Source: Streptococcus urinalis 2285-97 (GTDB lineage Bacteria > Bacillota > Bacilli > Lactobacillales > Streptococcaceae). Taken from it: DNA of 64,000 nt. Each line of letters opens with the position of its first letter. Positions within the stretch are counted from its first letter, which is position 1. The position numbers were made by a program, and so were the translations under genes. The notes beneath the pieces are model-generated. The model saw only the letters and a program-made list of their open reading frames with translations, searched no databases and was not told the DNA's origin. Location: NCBI RefSeq assembly GCF_000188055.2, contig NZ_AEUZ02000001.1, forward strand, positions 1,936,001-2,000,000, in the 5' to 3' direction. This document shows positions 1-9,005 of the stretch, in pieces.

Positions 1-258
1 GGTTTGCTTTGCAATTTTAACTTTTTCAGAATTCGCTTTTGTCACTCTCTCTTTAAAAGATTCCATTGCTTGTAAGTCATGTTTTAATAGTATGCCACCA
101 TGTGTTCGTGTAGCAAGTTGTCTTTTTGCAAGAATTTCAAAGTCTCGCCGTATGGTATCTCTTGAAACATTGAATTGCGTCATCGCTTCTTTACTAGATA
201 GTTTTTCAGATTGTCGCAATACTTGGAGCATTTTTTCTAGTCTTTCTTCTTGGTACAT
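1..258 (-). CDS. DeoR-family transcriptional regulator, N-terminal part (cut by window edge)
   Basis: The 86 visible residues begin MYQEERLEKMLQ and contain a helix-turn-helix with the DeoR pattern SSKEAMTQFNVSRDTIRRD (about residues 21-39), followed by the wing ATRTHGGIL. DeoR proteins bind DNA with this segment and sense sugar phosphates with a C-terminal domain, which lies outside the window. The ATG at 256-258 has an AAAGGAG ribosome site. What it regulates cannot be told from here. Confidence 0.8.
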   Translation of the reverse strand, partial: MYQEERLEKMLQVLRQSEKLSSKEAMTQFNVSRDTIRRDFEILAKRQLATRTHGGILLKHDLQAMESFKERVTKANSEKVKIAKQT

Positions 259-352
259 AATGTTCTCCTTTCTTTTATTTTATTATGATTTTTAATTGTT
301 TTAAAGTAATATTCAATTATTTTGCTTATAAATACTTAAATAATAAAAAAAA

Positions 353-376
353 TAAAACTCCTTATAGAGCTTTATC
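353..376 (-). terminator. Rho-independent terminator after the SDR-like gene
   Basis: On the minus strand AAAGCTC and GAGTTTT form a stem around a short loop, followed by a run of T. It sits directly after the stop codon of the NAD-binding protein gene. Confidence 0.7.
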
Positions 377-989
377 ATATTTTATTTTCGAGATAACTAC
401 TTTTTTCTTCTAAAATAGACTTCACTTCCAGAGCAAAATCTTTTCGCTGAATCACTCGACATTTTGTGACAAAATTGACGCTTGAAAATAATGAGATTGC
501 TTTCCCCAGATAGAAAATCTCTCTTCTATCTTTATCGTAAATTAATCCTGGATATACAACATGTTGGCGATTTTTTAATTGTTCAAAGCCATAACGTTCA
601 ACTTCTCGTTTGGCTTTTATATAATCTTTCAAAAAAAATGGTGCTGTATTTGCGGAAATAAAAAGAAACTTTGTTTTCTGGTCTTTTTGGACACCATTAA
701 TTAATGCTTTTGCTGGTTCGATACTATTTTTTTGGTAAGTTTGATTTTTACGGGGATTAGCAAAAAGAATCCCAATAGCATCAATGACCCAATCTGCACC
801 ATCGAGGATTTTTTCTAATTGTCTTGTATCTTTTAAATCAATGACATGATAGTGAACTTCTTTATGCTCGCCTTTAAAAGGATGACGTGACAGACTGTGA
901 ATATCATATTGGTTTGTATCTAAACACTTGATAATCCCCTGACCAACAAAACCCGTTCCTCCAGCAATCACAATCTTTCGTTTTGTCAT
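375..989 (-). CDS. NAD(P)-binding SDR/epimerase-like protein
   Basis: A 204-residue protein with the dinucleotide-binding glycine motif GGTGFVG at residues 10-16 directly after a first beta strand. It continues as an atypical short-chain dehydrogenase / NmrA-like Rossmann fold (DWVIDAIGI, FLFISANTAPFFLKDYIKAKREVERYG). The YxxxK-like arrangement (YIKAKREVE) fits extended or atypical SDRs. It is likely a cytosolic oxidoreductase or sensor protein; the substrate is unknown. It is divergent from the downstream acetyltransferase and followed by its own terminator, so it is probably monocistronic. Confidence 0.75.
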   Translation of the reverse strand: MTKRKIVIAGGTGFVGQGIIKCLDTNQYDIHSLSRHPFKGEHKEVHYHVIDLKDTRQLEKILDGADWVIDAIGILFANPRKNQTYQKNSIEPAKALINGVQKDQKTKFLFISANTAPFFLKDYIKAKREVERYGFEQLKNRQHVVYPGLIYDKDRREIFYLGKAISLFSSVNFVTKCRVIQRKDFALEVKSILEEKSSYLENKI

Positions 990-1092
990 CTATATAGCAC
1001 TCCAGAAAGTCTTTTCTTGGTAAAAATGATACCATAATCATTAAAGAAACACGAAAATTATTAACTAACTTACATTTGAAAGGATACAAAAA

Positions 1093-1569
1093 ATGCAGAT
1101 TAGAACCATCCAAGAAAAAGATTTTGATCAAGTACTTGAAATCGAAAACAGCGTCTGGACACCTTATAATTCTCCTGTATATGATAGAGTATTAACCAAA
1201 GATGATTTAAGAAAAAGGATTGGAGATAGAGCGCATATTTTAGTTGCTGACGATAATGGCATAATTGCTGGTTGTTTACCTTACAATCCAATGTATCCTT
1301 TTCCACAAGGCCAACATGTCTGCACTTTTGGTTTAGCTATCCATCCAGATTTCCAAGGCAAAGGGATTGGTCGTCAATTGATTGAAGGTCTTTTTGAGAC
1401 TGCTAAACAAAACCATTTTTCACAAATTGCCATGCATGTGACAGGTGGTAATAAAACTGCTATATCACTTTATCAAAAAATGGGATTCCAATTGGAATGT
1501 CAGCTTACAAACCATCTCTGTATCAACGGGATTTATCACGATGCTTTAATTTTTAATAAATCCATTTAA
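1093..1569 (+). CDS. GNAT-family N-acetyltransferase
   Basis: A 158-residue single-domain GNAT protein. The acetyl-CoA pyrophosphate loop is visible as IHPDFQGKGIGRQLIEGL (Q/RxxGxG, about residues 80-95), and the C-terminal strand-helix GGNKTAISLYQKMGFQLE is typical of motif B. It transfers an acetyl group from acetyl-CoA to an unidentified amine. The ATG is preceded by GAAAGGA. A terminator follows immediately, so it looks monocistronic. Confidence 0.85.
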   Translation: MQIRTIQEKDFDQVLEIENSVWTPYNSPVYDRVLTKDDLRKRIGDRAHILVADDNGIIAGCLPYNPMYPFPQGQHVCTFGLAIHPDFQGKGIGRQLIEGLFETAKQNHFSQIAMHVTGGNKTAISLYQKMGFQLECQLTNHLCINGIYHDALIFNKSI

Positions 1570-1600
1570 CAAGTAATTTCAGAATGACTTGTTTTATTTC
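1568..1600 (+). terminator. Terminator after the GNAT gene
   Basis: AACAAGT and ACTTGTT pair around a 12-nt loop and are followed by a T-rich stretch, directly after the acetyltransferase stop codon. Confidence 0.7.
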
Positions 1601-1681
1601 TTTTTATTTTTAATTAACTTTTCAGTAATTTTTAAGTTAAGCTTGTTAAGCTATGCCCAATACTTTTTGGAGGGCATTCAC

Positions 1682-3181
1682 ATGAATTTTATAAAACGAG
1701 CATGGCTTGCGACAAAGTCAAAACTTGGACGAAGTTTGTTGCTAACCTTGGTAACGATAGCAATCTTACTCTTTGTATTAGCAGGTATAACAATTAAAAA
1801 CGCTGCAAATGCTGCAGTCAAATCAGCAAAAAATCAAACAGGATCTACTATTTCACTACAATTGAAAAGAGAATATATGATGTCACAAATGGCACCCCCA
1901 GATCAGTCTAGTTCAAGTTCATCATCGAGCCAAAAAACAGTCTCAATACCTTTAAGTGTTGCTAAAAAATTAGCAAATAACAGTGGTATTGCTAGCTACC
2001 TTTTTACAACAACGACACAAGCAAGTGCTGGTAGCAACATTTCCCCAATTTCAACAAGTTCGTCAACTTCTTCTAGTAGTTCATCAGATAGTCAATCATC
2101 AAATGGCATGAAAAATGGTGGGCCACAAATGGCAAGTGGTGACTTTACAATCACTGGTGTTTCAAGCACTGCCAAAGTAAGTGATTTCACTTCTTCAACA
2201 AGCAAAATCTCAAAAGGGGTTGGCATCACTTCAAGTACAGCAAATAACAGTGCTGTCATTTCATCAGATTTAGCTAAAAAGAATAGTTTATCAGTTGGTG
2301 ATAGCTTTACTATTAAAACAACGGTCAATGGTACAGAGAAAAGCGTTACACTGAAAGTTGTTGGTATTTACACATCAAGTGCTACTGCAAATTCTGCACA
2401 AATGCAAAGTAACAGCAGTAATCCTCAAAACAATATTTACACTAATGTCTCAACTGTTAATACCTTAAAAGGTTCAAGTGGACTTGATAGTGCTGTCTTT
2501 ACCGTTTCAAATCCTTCTAAACTTTCTTCATTAGTGAAAGAAATGAAAACTAAAATCAACACTAAAAAATACTCACTTACTTCTAGTGATGAAGTCTACA
2601 AACAAATGCTTCAACCACTAAACAATATTTCATCTATTGCCAACAATATTATTATTCTTGTTGCTGTTGCTGGCGCTATTATCCTAACACTTATCATTAT
2701 GTTAAGTATTCGTGAACGCCGTTATGAAATTGGTGTTCTAATGAGTCTTGGTGAAAATCGTTTGAAGATTATTGGCCAATTCTTTACAGAGCTTGCTGTT
2801 GTGACACTCATCTCACTTTGTCTAGCTAGTCTTGCAGGAGGTATGGTTGGTAATGCTCTGGGTAACCAATTATTATCCAACTCAACTAGTCAACAAGTTA
2901 GTCAAAAAGATAATAATGTGAAAACAAATCAAAAATCTTGAAATAATCCTGGACAAGGGACACCTCCTGCTGGTAATACGGGAGGCGGCCAAGGCGGTCA
3001 AGGTGGTATGATGTCAATGGTTAAATCATCAGCATCCGTTAACAAACTCAACATCAATACTGGCGCAAGTGACATTGCAAAACTAGGTGGTATTGCTCTT
3101 GTGATATCCTTTATAGCTACATTCCTTGCAAGCATTGGCATATTAAGAATGAAACCAAAAGATATCTTATCTTCAAATTAG
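1682..3181 (+). pseudogene. FtsX/Vex-like ABC transporter permease, interrupted by an in-frame stop
   Basis: The reading frame starts at ATG 1682 (GGAGG site at 1669-1673) and encodes an N-terminal membrane helix (residues 15-38). A long Ser/Thr-rich extracellular domain follows, then an FtsX helix pair with the family motif SIRERRYEIGVLMSLGE. A TGA at 2939-2941 stops it after 419 residues. Past the stop the same frame stays open for 79 codons to TAG 3179-3181. It encodes a Gly-rich linker, a final helix (GGIALVISFIATFLASIGIL) and the family-typical ending RMKPKDILSS. The intact protein would be 499 residues, similar to Vex3-type permeases. The truncated form lacks the last transmembrane segment and is probably inactive unless the stop is read through. 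The ATPase gene follows after 9 bases. Confidence 0.85.
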
Positions 3182-3190
3182 GAGGACTTT

Positions 3191-3844
3191 ATGACACTAC
3201 AAACCAAAGAACTAGGCTATTGGTACACTAATCCTGATGATTACCTGTTCAAAGATATTTCAATTAACTTTGAAAAAGGTAATGTCTATGCCATCTTAGG
3301 CCAATCAGGTAGTGGTAAAACTACATTTTTATCTCTTTTAGCAGGTCTTGATACCCCAAAAGAAGGTTCTATTTTGCTAAATCAAAAAGTTATTGAAAAA
3401 GACAAATTAAGACATTATCGTCAATCAAATGTTTCTACAATCTTTCAAGCTTATAATCTAATTCCTTATATGACTGCTATTGAGAATGTCCAAATAGCCC
3501 TTGAAATTTCAGGAAAGACTTTATCTAAAGAATCTATAAGTCAATTATTTGAGAAAGTTGGAATCAGTCGACAATTGATCGACAAGCCAATATTAAAACT
3601 ATCAGGTGGTCAACAACAACGTGTAGCAATTGTTCGTGCACTTGCTACAAATCATGAAGTTATTATCGCCGATGAACCTACAGGTAACCTTGATGAGGAA
3701 ACAACTCAAGATATTGTTAATATTTTTAAAGATATTGCACATAAAGAAGATAAGGTTGTCATCATCGTGACACATGAACGAGCTGTTGCTGAACAAGCAG
3801 ATCTCGTCTTTGAGCTGAAACACAAAGTTTTAAGTCAACGCTAA
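3191..3844 (+). CDS. ABC transporter ATP-binding protein (LolD/Vex2/MacB type)
   Basis: A 217-residue ATPase with Walker A GQSGSGKTT at residues 37-45, the signature LSGGQQQRV, Walker B IIADEP and the DEPTGNLD variant typical of ATPases that pair with FtsX-type permeases. It would power the exporter or mechanotransmission complex formed with the permease immediately upstream (9 bases apart, GGAGG site overlapping the upstream stop). It appears intact although the partner permease is interrupted. Confidence 0.9.
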   Translation: MTLQTKELGYWYTNPDDYLFKDISINFEKGNVYAILGQSGSGKTTFLSLLAGLDTPKEGSILLNQKVIEKDKLRHYRQSNVSTIFQAYNLIPYMTAIENVQIALEISGKTLSKESISQLFEKVGISRQLIDKPILKLSGGQQQRVAIVRALATNHEVIIADEPTGNLDEETTQDIVNIFKDIAHKEDKVVIIVTHERAVAEQADLVFELKHKVLSQR

Positions 3845-3875
3845 AAAAAGCTAGAGAAATCTCTAGCTTTTTTTA
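3843..3875. terminator. Bidirectional terminator between the ABC ATPase and mntH
   Basis: AGCTAGAGA at 3849-3857 pairs with TCTCTAGCT at 3860-3868, flanked by A-run and T-run. It therefore serves both the rightward ABC operon and the leftward mntH. Confidence 0.9.
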
Positions 3876-5390
3876 GTTTTTACCCTTAACTAAATCAAAA
3901 ATCAGCCAAGCTAGTAAAATGACAATTAATATAATCAGACCACTTGAAATCACATGACTCAAGACAACTTCTCGATGTGAAAGCTTTTCTCCAAAAAATG
4001 ATGCTATTTGATCTGGTAATCCCTTTAAGTTTAGAAATGTTAATACAATAACTGAAAACCAACCAAGACCGTTTATCCAAGTATTATTTTTAAATGTTTT
4101 TCCCATAACAGACTCATCACCTGTAAATAATAACAATGGAATAATTGAAAACGGTAGCGCAAATGCCAAGAATACTTGAGAATTAATCATCAATTGATTT
4201 ACTGCTATATTTTCTTTGACAACACCTTGAGAACTCGTTATTAGTACACAAATCATCACAGGCAAGACAGACAATAATCTCGTTATTAATCGACGTAACC
4301 AAGCTGGTAATTTTAGATGAATGTAGCCTTCCATAATGATTTGACCTGTTAAAGTTCCTGTAATAGTTGAATTCTGTCCTGAAGCTAATAACGCAATTGC
4401 AAATAAGACTGAAAGCGCACCAGAACTTGCAATTTGTGATAAGAGTGTATTACTCATCATATGAGGATTTGACAGAGCTTCATAAAGGCCTAGAAATGAC
4501 GGATCTTTTACACTTCCAGCTTTAAAGACTGAAACCCCTACTATCAGTAATAAACAATTCACAAAAAAGGCCATAGTCAATTGAATGTTTGAATCCAATG
4601 TTAAAAATCGAAGTGCTCTTGCTATTTCTTTTGGGTTATCTCTATCAATCTGTCTGCTTTGTACGATAGAAGAGTGCAAGTAAAGATTATGTGGCATCAC
4701 TGTTGCACCTATAATACCAAGTGCTCCTGTTAAAGGCACTTGTCCACTGACACTAGGATAACTAGCAAAAGCTTTTCCAGAAGGAATTAAACCTTGAAAA
4801 ACTGCTGACCAATCAGGATGAGAAAGGATTACTTGATAACTAAAGACCGCAAAGATCACAAGTATCAAAGCAACCACCAGTGCTTCAATCTTTCTAACGC
4901 CTATCTTCATTAATAATAATAACAAGAATACATCCAGTATTGTTATCAGAACAGCTATTGTCAGTGGAATACGAAACAGTAAATTTAATGCAATTGCGCC
5001 ACCAATCACTTCTGCAATGTCGGTCGCCATTATTGCCATTTCGGTTATTATCCATAAAATAATACCTAAACGTTTACTTGTTCTTGATCTAATTGCTTGG
5101 GCCAGATCCATCTGACTCACAATACCTAATTTTGCAGATAAATATTGTAATAACATGGCCACCAAACTAGATAATAAGATGACTGACATAAGAGTATACT
5201 GAAAATTCTGTCCACCTGTAATTGATGTCGACCAATTTCCAGGATCCATATAACCAACAGCTACCAAAGCACCTGGTCCAGAATAAAGAAAAAGTGTTTT
5301 CCAAAAAGACATGTTTTGAGGAATAGCGACACTTGAATTAATTTCTTCTAAAGAGGTCTTTATTTGATTTGATTTGTGATAATTAGCCAC
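3873..5390 (-). CDS. mntH: Nramp-family divalent metal (Mn2+/Fe2+) transporter MntH
   Basis: A 505-residue polytopic membrane protein. The helix-1 metal-binding motif DPGN is at residues 49-52 and the helix-6 motif MPHNLYLHSS starts near residue 232; both are hallmarks of proton-coupled Nramp transporters. It imports Mn2+ (possibly Fe2+) across the cytoplasmic membrane. The start is GTG (5388-5390) with GGAGG six bases upstream. It is monocistronic, sharing a bidirectional terminator with the ABC genes. I saw no clear MntR box. Confidence 0.95.
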   Translation of the reverse strand: MANYHKSNQIKTSLEEINSSVAIPQNMSFWKTLFLYSGPGALVAVGYMDPGNWSTSITGGQNFQYTLMSVILLSSLVAMLLQYLSAKLGIVSQMDLAQAIRSRTSKRLGIILWIITEMAIMATDIAEVIGGAIALNLLFRIPLTIAVLITILDVFLLLLLMKIGVRKIEALVVALILVIFAVFSYQVILSHPDWSAVFQGLIPSGKAFASYPSVSGQVPLTGALGIIGATVMPHNLYLHSSIVQSRQIDRDNPKEIARALRFLTLDSNIQLTMAFFVNCLLLIVGVSVFKAGSVKDPSFLGLYEALSNPHMMSNTLLSQIASSGALSVLFAIALLASGQNSTITGTLTGQIIMEGYIHLKLPAWLRRLITRLLSVLPVMICVLITSSQGVVKENIAVNQLMINSQVFLAFALPFSIIPLLLFTGDESVMGKTFKNNTWINGLGWFSVIVLTFLNLKGLPDQIASFFGEKLSHREVVLSHVISSGLIILIVILLAWLIFDLVKGKN

Positions 5391-5452
5391 GTTCTACCTC
5401 CTTATGTATACTTAATTATTCCCTTAACAACAATTAATTTCTTCTAGTTTAA

Positions 5453-5486
5453 CACAAAAAAAGAATCCTCACTAGAAGAATTCTTA
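5453..5486 (-). terminator. Terminator after the Cna_B surface-protein gene
   Basis: On the minus strand AAGAATTCTTC pairs (with one G-U) with GAGGATTCTT and is followed by eight T. It lies just past the stop codon of the LPITG frame (5484-5486). This is where the intact gene should end, and supports the frameshift interpretation. Confidence 0.75.
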
Positions 5487-6289
5487 TTTTCTTTTATTTC
5501 TAATCAAGACAAAAGCGACTAGCACAATAATCAGTCCAAGAATAATGAGCAAAATAGAAGATTGTTCGCCAGTGATAGGTAAACTTGCATTTTCTTTCCA
5601 TGTTGACTTGAGTTAGGTTTCCCTTGTGCTGAGCTTGAATTACTTGTTGGCTGAGCTTGCTTCTTGTCATTTGAATTATTCTTATCAGATTTAGTATCGT
5701 TCAATGGCTCAGAAGTTGTTTTATCTGTAGAGTCAGTTGTTGATGGTTGTGTAGAGCTTTCAGTTGAACTATCACTTGTGCTTGTAGATGCACTTGATGA
5801 GCTTGGCTCTGGTGTTGGCGTAGGCTGTACAGCTTCTGTGTTAAAGATTAGCAGTTGATAGGTTGTAACGGTATCCACTGTTCCACCTGTTTGGGCTCTA
5901 CCAGAGCGACCACCACCACTTGTGACTTGTTCAACATCTTTTGATGGTCTTATTTTAGTACTATAGTTGGTAACAGGATCAACTGTAAAAGTATAGTTAA
6001 TTTCTGAACCATCTGCATTTAAGGCATCTAACTTAATTTGGTTCATTGACCACTGTGATGGGTTACCTTGATTTTGGTTTGCGATACTTATGTCTTGTTT
6101 CTTAACCAAAACGCCATCAGCAAAGATATTAACAGTGACGCTATTTGGTCTTAGCTGATCTGCATTATTATCAAACCAGACATTTGATATATCAAGTGTT
6201 GTCGTGCTTTGAGCTGACACACTGACTGGGATGACAAATAGAAAAACTGCTATAACACCTAAGAGTAATGTTTTAATTTGTTTAATCAT
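5484..6289 (-). pseudogene. Cna_B-domain LPXTG surface protein, C-terminal frameshift
   Basis: The open frame (252 codons, 5531-6289) has a signal peptide (residues 1-26, ending VSVSAQ) and a Cna_B-like domain (VWFDNNADQLRPNSVTV through about residue 150). A Ser/Thr/Pro-rich wall-spanning region follows. It then ends in an atypical hydrophobic tail. In the next frame the same DNA encodes LPITGE (5568-5582), a membrane helix (ILLIILGLIIVLVAFVL) and RNKRK, ending at 5484-5486. That is a complete sortase sorting signal. A one-base indel near 5600-5640 therefore separates body and anchor. As written, the protein would be secreted or loosely membrane-bound instead of wall-anchored. Confidence 0.85.
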
Positions 6290-6441
6290 ATTTTCTCCTT
6301 CATTTTTTCAGGATTTTTATTATAGCATCAGAAAACTCATTTTACAACAATAATTACTTAATTTTAATTTTTAGTCATAACAATAACTCAATTTTTAATA
6401 AATTAATGTGATTTTTTGACTTTATCATTATTCAAAAAAAT

Positions 6442-6472
6442 AAAAAAACCTAGATTTTACTAGGTTTTTTTT
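6442..6472 (-). terminator. Terminator after the PNPOx-like gene
   Basis: AAAAAACCTAG and CTAGGTTTTTT pair around a 6-nt loop next to the stop codon of the leftward flavoprotein gene. Confidence 0.85.
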
Positions 6473-6845
6473 ATAATAATTGTTTCAAGTCGGTTACCGT
6501 TACAACTAAGACCGAACGAATAAAAGAATATTTTTCTTTCATTTCATCAAAATAGTCACCTTCAGAAATGATTTCACCTTTTCCAAGAATTCTAAATCCT
6601 GTTCCTTGATATCCATTAAACCCTTCAACTTCTCTAGATGCAAGAGTTAGGATAAGTTGATCATTAACCTTTAAATCTGACTCTGTTCCATGCATTCCTG
6701 CTACAGGAATGAGTAATGTATTGTCATTTTTTAGCACCAAAAAGCTATTCCAAGTACAAGTGACATGAGGTTCTTCATTCCCCCAAGAGGTGATAGATAC
6801 TGTTCCTTCATGAGTTAAGACTTCTAAAAATTTATCAGTAAACAT
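6471..6845 (-). CDS. Pyridoxamine 5'-phosphate oxidase-like FMN-binding protein
   Basis: A protein of about 124 residues starting MFTDKFLEVL. It has the split-barrel pattern of PNPOx-related flavoproteins: GTVSITSWGNEEPHVTCTWNSF, VNDQLILTLASREV and GTGFRILGKGEI. Such proteins bind FMN or a related cofactor; the substrate is unknown. I chose ATG 6843-6845 because AAAGGA lies seven bases upstream, whereas the longer frame to 6884 has no good ribosome site. It is divergent from the MarR operon. Confidence 0.75.
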   Translation of the reverse strand: MFTDKFLEVLTHEGTVSITSWGNEEPHVTCTWNSFLVLKNDNTLLIPVAGMHGTESDLKVNDQLILTLASREVEGFNGYQGTGFRILGKGEIISEGDYFDEMKEKYSFIRSVLVVTVTDLKQLL

Positions 6846-6959
6846 GATTAATTCCTTTCTAATCATAAGTTGTTTTCTCATCATTTTCCAAATCTATTAT
6901 GACATAATTTTCTAAAAAGTTCAGACTAAAAAAATATTTTATTTTTGAAAACTTTAACC

Positions 6960-7004
6960 TTGACTTCCATAGGAGCCTATGATATTATTCCATAGTTCCC
7001 TATG
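6960..7004 (+). promoter_or_regulatory. Promoter with two tandem operators for the MarR-MFS operon
   Basis: A -35 TTGACT (6960-6965) and a -10 TATTAT (6983-6988) are spaced 17 bases. A perfect inverted repeat CATAGGAGCCTATG (6968-6981) fills the spacer. A second copy, CATAGTTCCCTATG (6991-7004), lies just downstream of the -10, 23 bases from the first. Both would be blocked by a bound dimeric repressor, so the MarR protein encoded next is the obvious candidate for autorepression. Confidence 0.8.
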
Positions 7005-7018
7005 AAAGGAGACAAGGT

Positions 7019-7453
7019 TTGGATATAAAATCGAATATTCCAGTTCTTATAAAGCGGGTTTCTTTAAAATTTGAAAAAGAAGCCAATCATATTTTAACTG
7101 AATATAATGTAACTGCTTCTCAATTGAAAACCTTAAAATTTCTATTTGGTCACCCAAATCTCACTGTCACTCAACATGACATTGAACTTTTCTTTTCCAT
7201 GACAAATCCAACTGTCACAGGAATATTGCAAAACTTAGAGAAGAAAAACTTTATTTTTCGACAGCAAAACCCAAATGATGCTAGAAGTAAGGTCATCGGT
7301 TTTACAGAGCAAAGTTTGCAATTTAAGACTAAATTAGAACAGTTATCTCATCAATTGGAGACTGATTTAACCAAACAGTTAACAAATGATGAACACCAAA
7401 CACTTATATACCTTCTCACGAAATTATTAAATGATAATGATAAGGTAGACTAA
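7019..7453 (+). CDS. MarR-family transcriptional regulator
   Basis: A 144-residue winged-helix protein. The MarR DNA-binding region is visible as LTVTQHDIELFFSMTNPTVTGILQNLEKKNFIFRQQNPNDARSKVIGFT (about residues 50-98), containing the wing DxRSK. It starts with TTG at 7019 after AAAGGAGAC. It heads an operon with an MFS exporter and a DUF4811 protein and sits directly behind paired palindromes. It is therefore likely a ligand-releasable repressor of this efflux operon. Confidence 0.9.
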   Translation: MDIKSNIPVLIKRVSLKFEKEANHILTEYNVTASQLKTLKFLFGHPNLTVTQHDIELFFSMTNPTVTGILQNLEKKNFIFRQQNPNDARSKVIGFTEQSLQFKTKLEQLSHQLETDLTKQLTNDEHQTLIYLLTKLLNDNDKVD

Positions 7454-7508
7454 GTTGCAATGAACTCATCATTCATTGCAAAGAAAAATAGAATGGAGAC
7501 AAAACATA

Positions 7509-9005
7509 ATGCAAACACATGATATCCATGGCAAGCCTTATAGTAGAACTGCCTTAATATCACTTTTATTGATTGCAACTTTTGCGGGTGTCTTAAACCA
7601 AACAAGTCTTGGGACAGCTATCCCAACCCTTATGAAAAGTTTTGACATCTCACTTGCAACAGCACAAAAAGCTACTACTTATTTCCTTTTAGCTAATGGG
7701 ATTATGATTCCTGTTTCAGCCTTTTTAGCAACACGATTTTCTACAAAATGGCTATATTTTGTATCTTATGCATTTCTTATTACAGGTTTGTTATTAGATA
7801 CTTTTGCACCAACTTCAAACTGGACCATCTTTTTAATCGGACGTATCATCCAAGCCTGTGCAGTAGGTGTTACAATGCCATTAATGCAGGTCGTTATTGT
7901 AAATATCTTCCCAGCAGAACAGCGTGGTGCTGCAATGGGGCTTAATGGTCTTGTTGTTGGTTTGGCACCTGCCATTGGGCCTACACTAGCTGGTTGGATC
8001 TTAAAACAAGATTTTCATGCATTTGGGACTGTTCTCACTTGGCGTGCTATCTTTATTTTACCTCTAGCTATCTTAATAATTGCTTTTATCTTGACACCAT
8101 TCTTAGTCAAAGATGTTCTTGAAAACCGTCCAGTATCACTTGATATCTTATCATTTGTTCTATCAATCCTTGGTTTTGGTAGTTTCCTTTGGGGCTTCAC
8201 AAATGTAGCAACAGATGGCTGGGGCGATATGTCACACGTTATCTTACCAATCATTATTGGTATCATTATCATTACACTCTTTGTTCTACGTCAATTAAAA
8301 CTTGAAACTCCTTTCCTTGATATTAATGTCTTTAAAGTAAAACAATTCTCTATCACAACACTTGCTATTGCGCTATCCATGATGGCCATGATGGGTGTTG
8401 AAATGATGCTTCCACTTTATCTTCAAAATGTGCACGGTCTTTCAGCTTTTGATTCTGGACTAGTCCTACTTCCAGGAGCTCTTATGATGGGACTTGTCAG
8501 TCCTATTGCTGGTAAAGTGTATGATAAGGTTGGTTCTCGTCGAATTGCTCTTATTGGATTTGTAATCTTAACTATTGGTACTGTTCCATTTATTCATCTA
8601 ACTGCTTCAACTCCTGATAACTTTATCACAATACTCTATGCTGTTCGTATGTTTGGTATTGCGATGGTTATGATGCCACTTACAGCAAGTGCCATGAGTG
8701 CTCTTCCTCCTCATGAAGCAGCACATGGTACCGCAGCAAACAACACTGTAAGACAAATTGCTTCTGCTATTGTTGTTGCCATTCTTTCAAGTGTAACGCA
8801 AAATGTCATTAACAATAATAAACCTGCAGCATCTATGAAAGTAGATAATCCACTACATTATGCTTATAAAATGATCAATGCTAGTTTAGATGGTTTCCAC
8901 GTCTCATTCACTATTGGACTTGGCTTTGCTATTATTGGTTTCTTTGTTGCCTTGTTATTAAGAAAAGGAAAAGTTATTGAGACAGAAAAAGGAGGTCAAA
9001 AATGA
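7509..9005 (+). CDS. DHA2-type MFS multidrug efflux transporter
   Basis: About 498 residues with 14 predicted membrane segments. It has the EmrB/QacA family layout: motif C region GLNGLVVGLAPAIGPTLAGWIL, motif A-like loop SPIAGKVYDKVGSRRI, and the first-helix motif LNQTSLGTAIPTLMKSF. It would export drugs or toxic lipophilic compounds using the proton gradient. ATG 7509 with GGAG at 7496 is preferred over the upstream in-frame ATG. The gene overlaps the next one by four bases (ATGA), indicating translational coupling. Confidence 0.9.
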   Translation: MQTHDIHGKPYSRTALISLLLIATFAGVLNQTSLGTAIPTLMKSFDISLATAQKATTYFLLANGIMIPVSAFLATRFSTKWLYFVSYAFLITGLLLDTFAPTSNWTIFLIGRIIQACAVGVTMPLMQVVIVNIFPAEQRGAAMGLNGLVVGLAPAIGPTLAGWILKQDFHAFGTVLTWRAIFILPLAILIIAFILTPFLVKDVLENRPVSLDILSFVLSILGFGSFLWGFTNVATDGWGDMSHVILPIIIGIIIITLFVLRQLKLETPFLDINVFKVKQFSITTLAIALSMMAMMGVEMMLPLYLQNVHGLSAFDSGLVLLPGALMMGLVSPIAGKVYDKVGSRRIALIGFVILTIGTVPFIHLTASTPDNFITILYAVRMFGIAMVMMPLTASAMSALPPHEAAHGTAANNTVRQIASAIVVAILSSVTQNVINNNKPAASMKVDNPLHYAYKMINASLDGFHVSFTIGLGFAIIGFFVALLLRKGKVIETEKGGQK

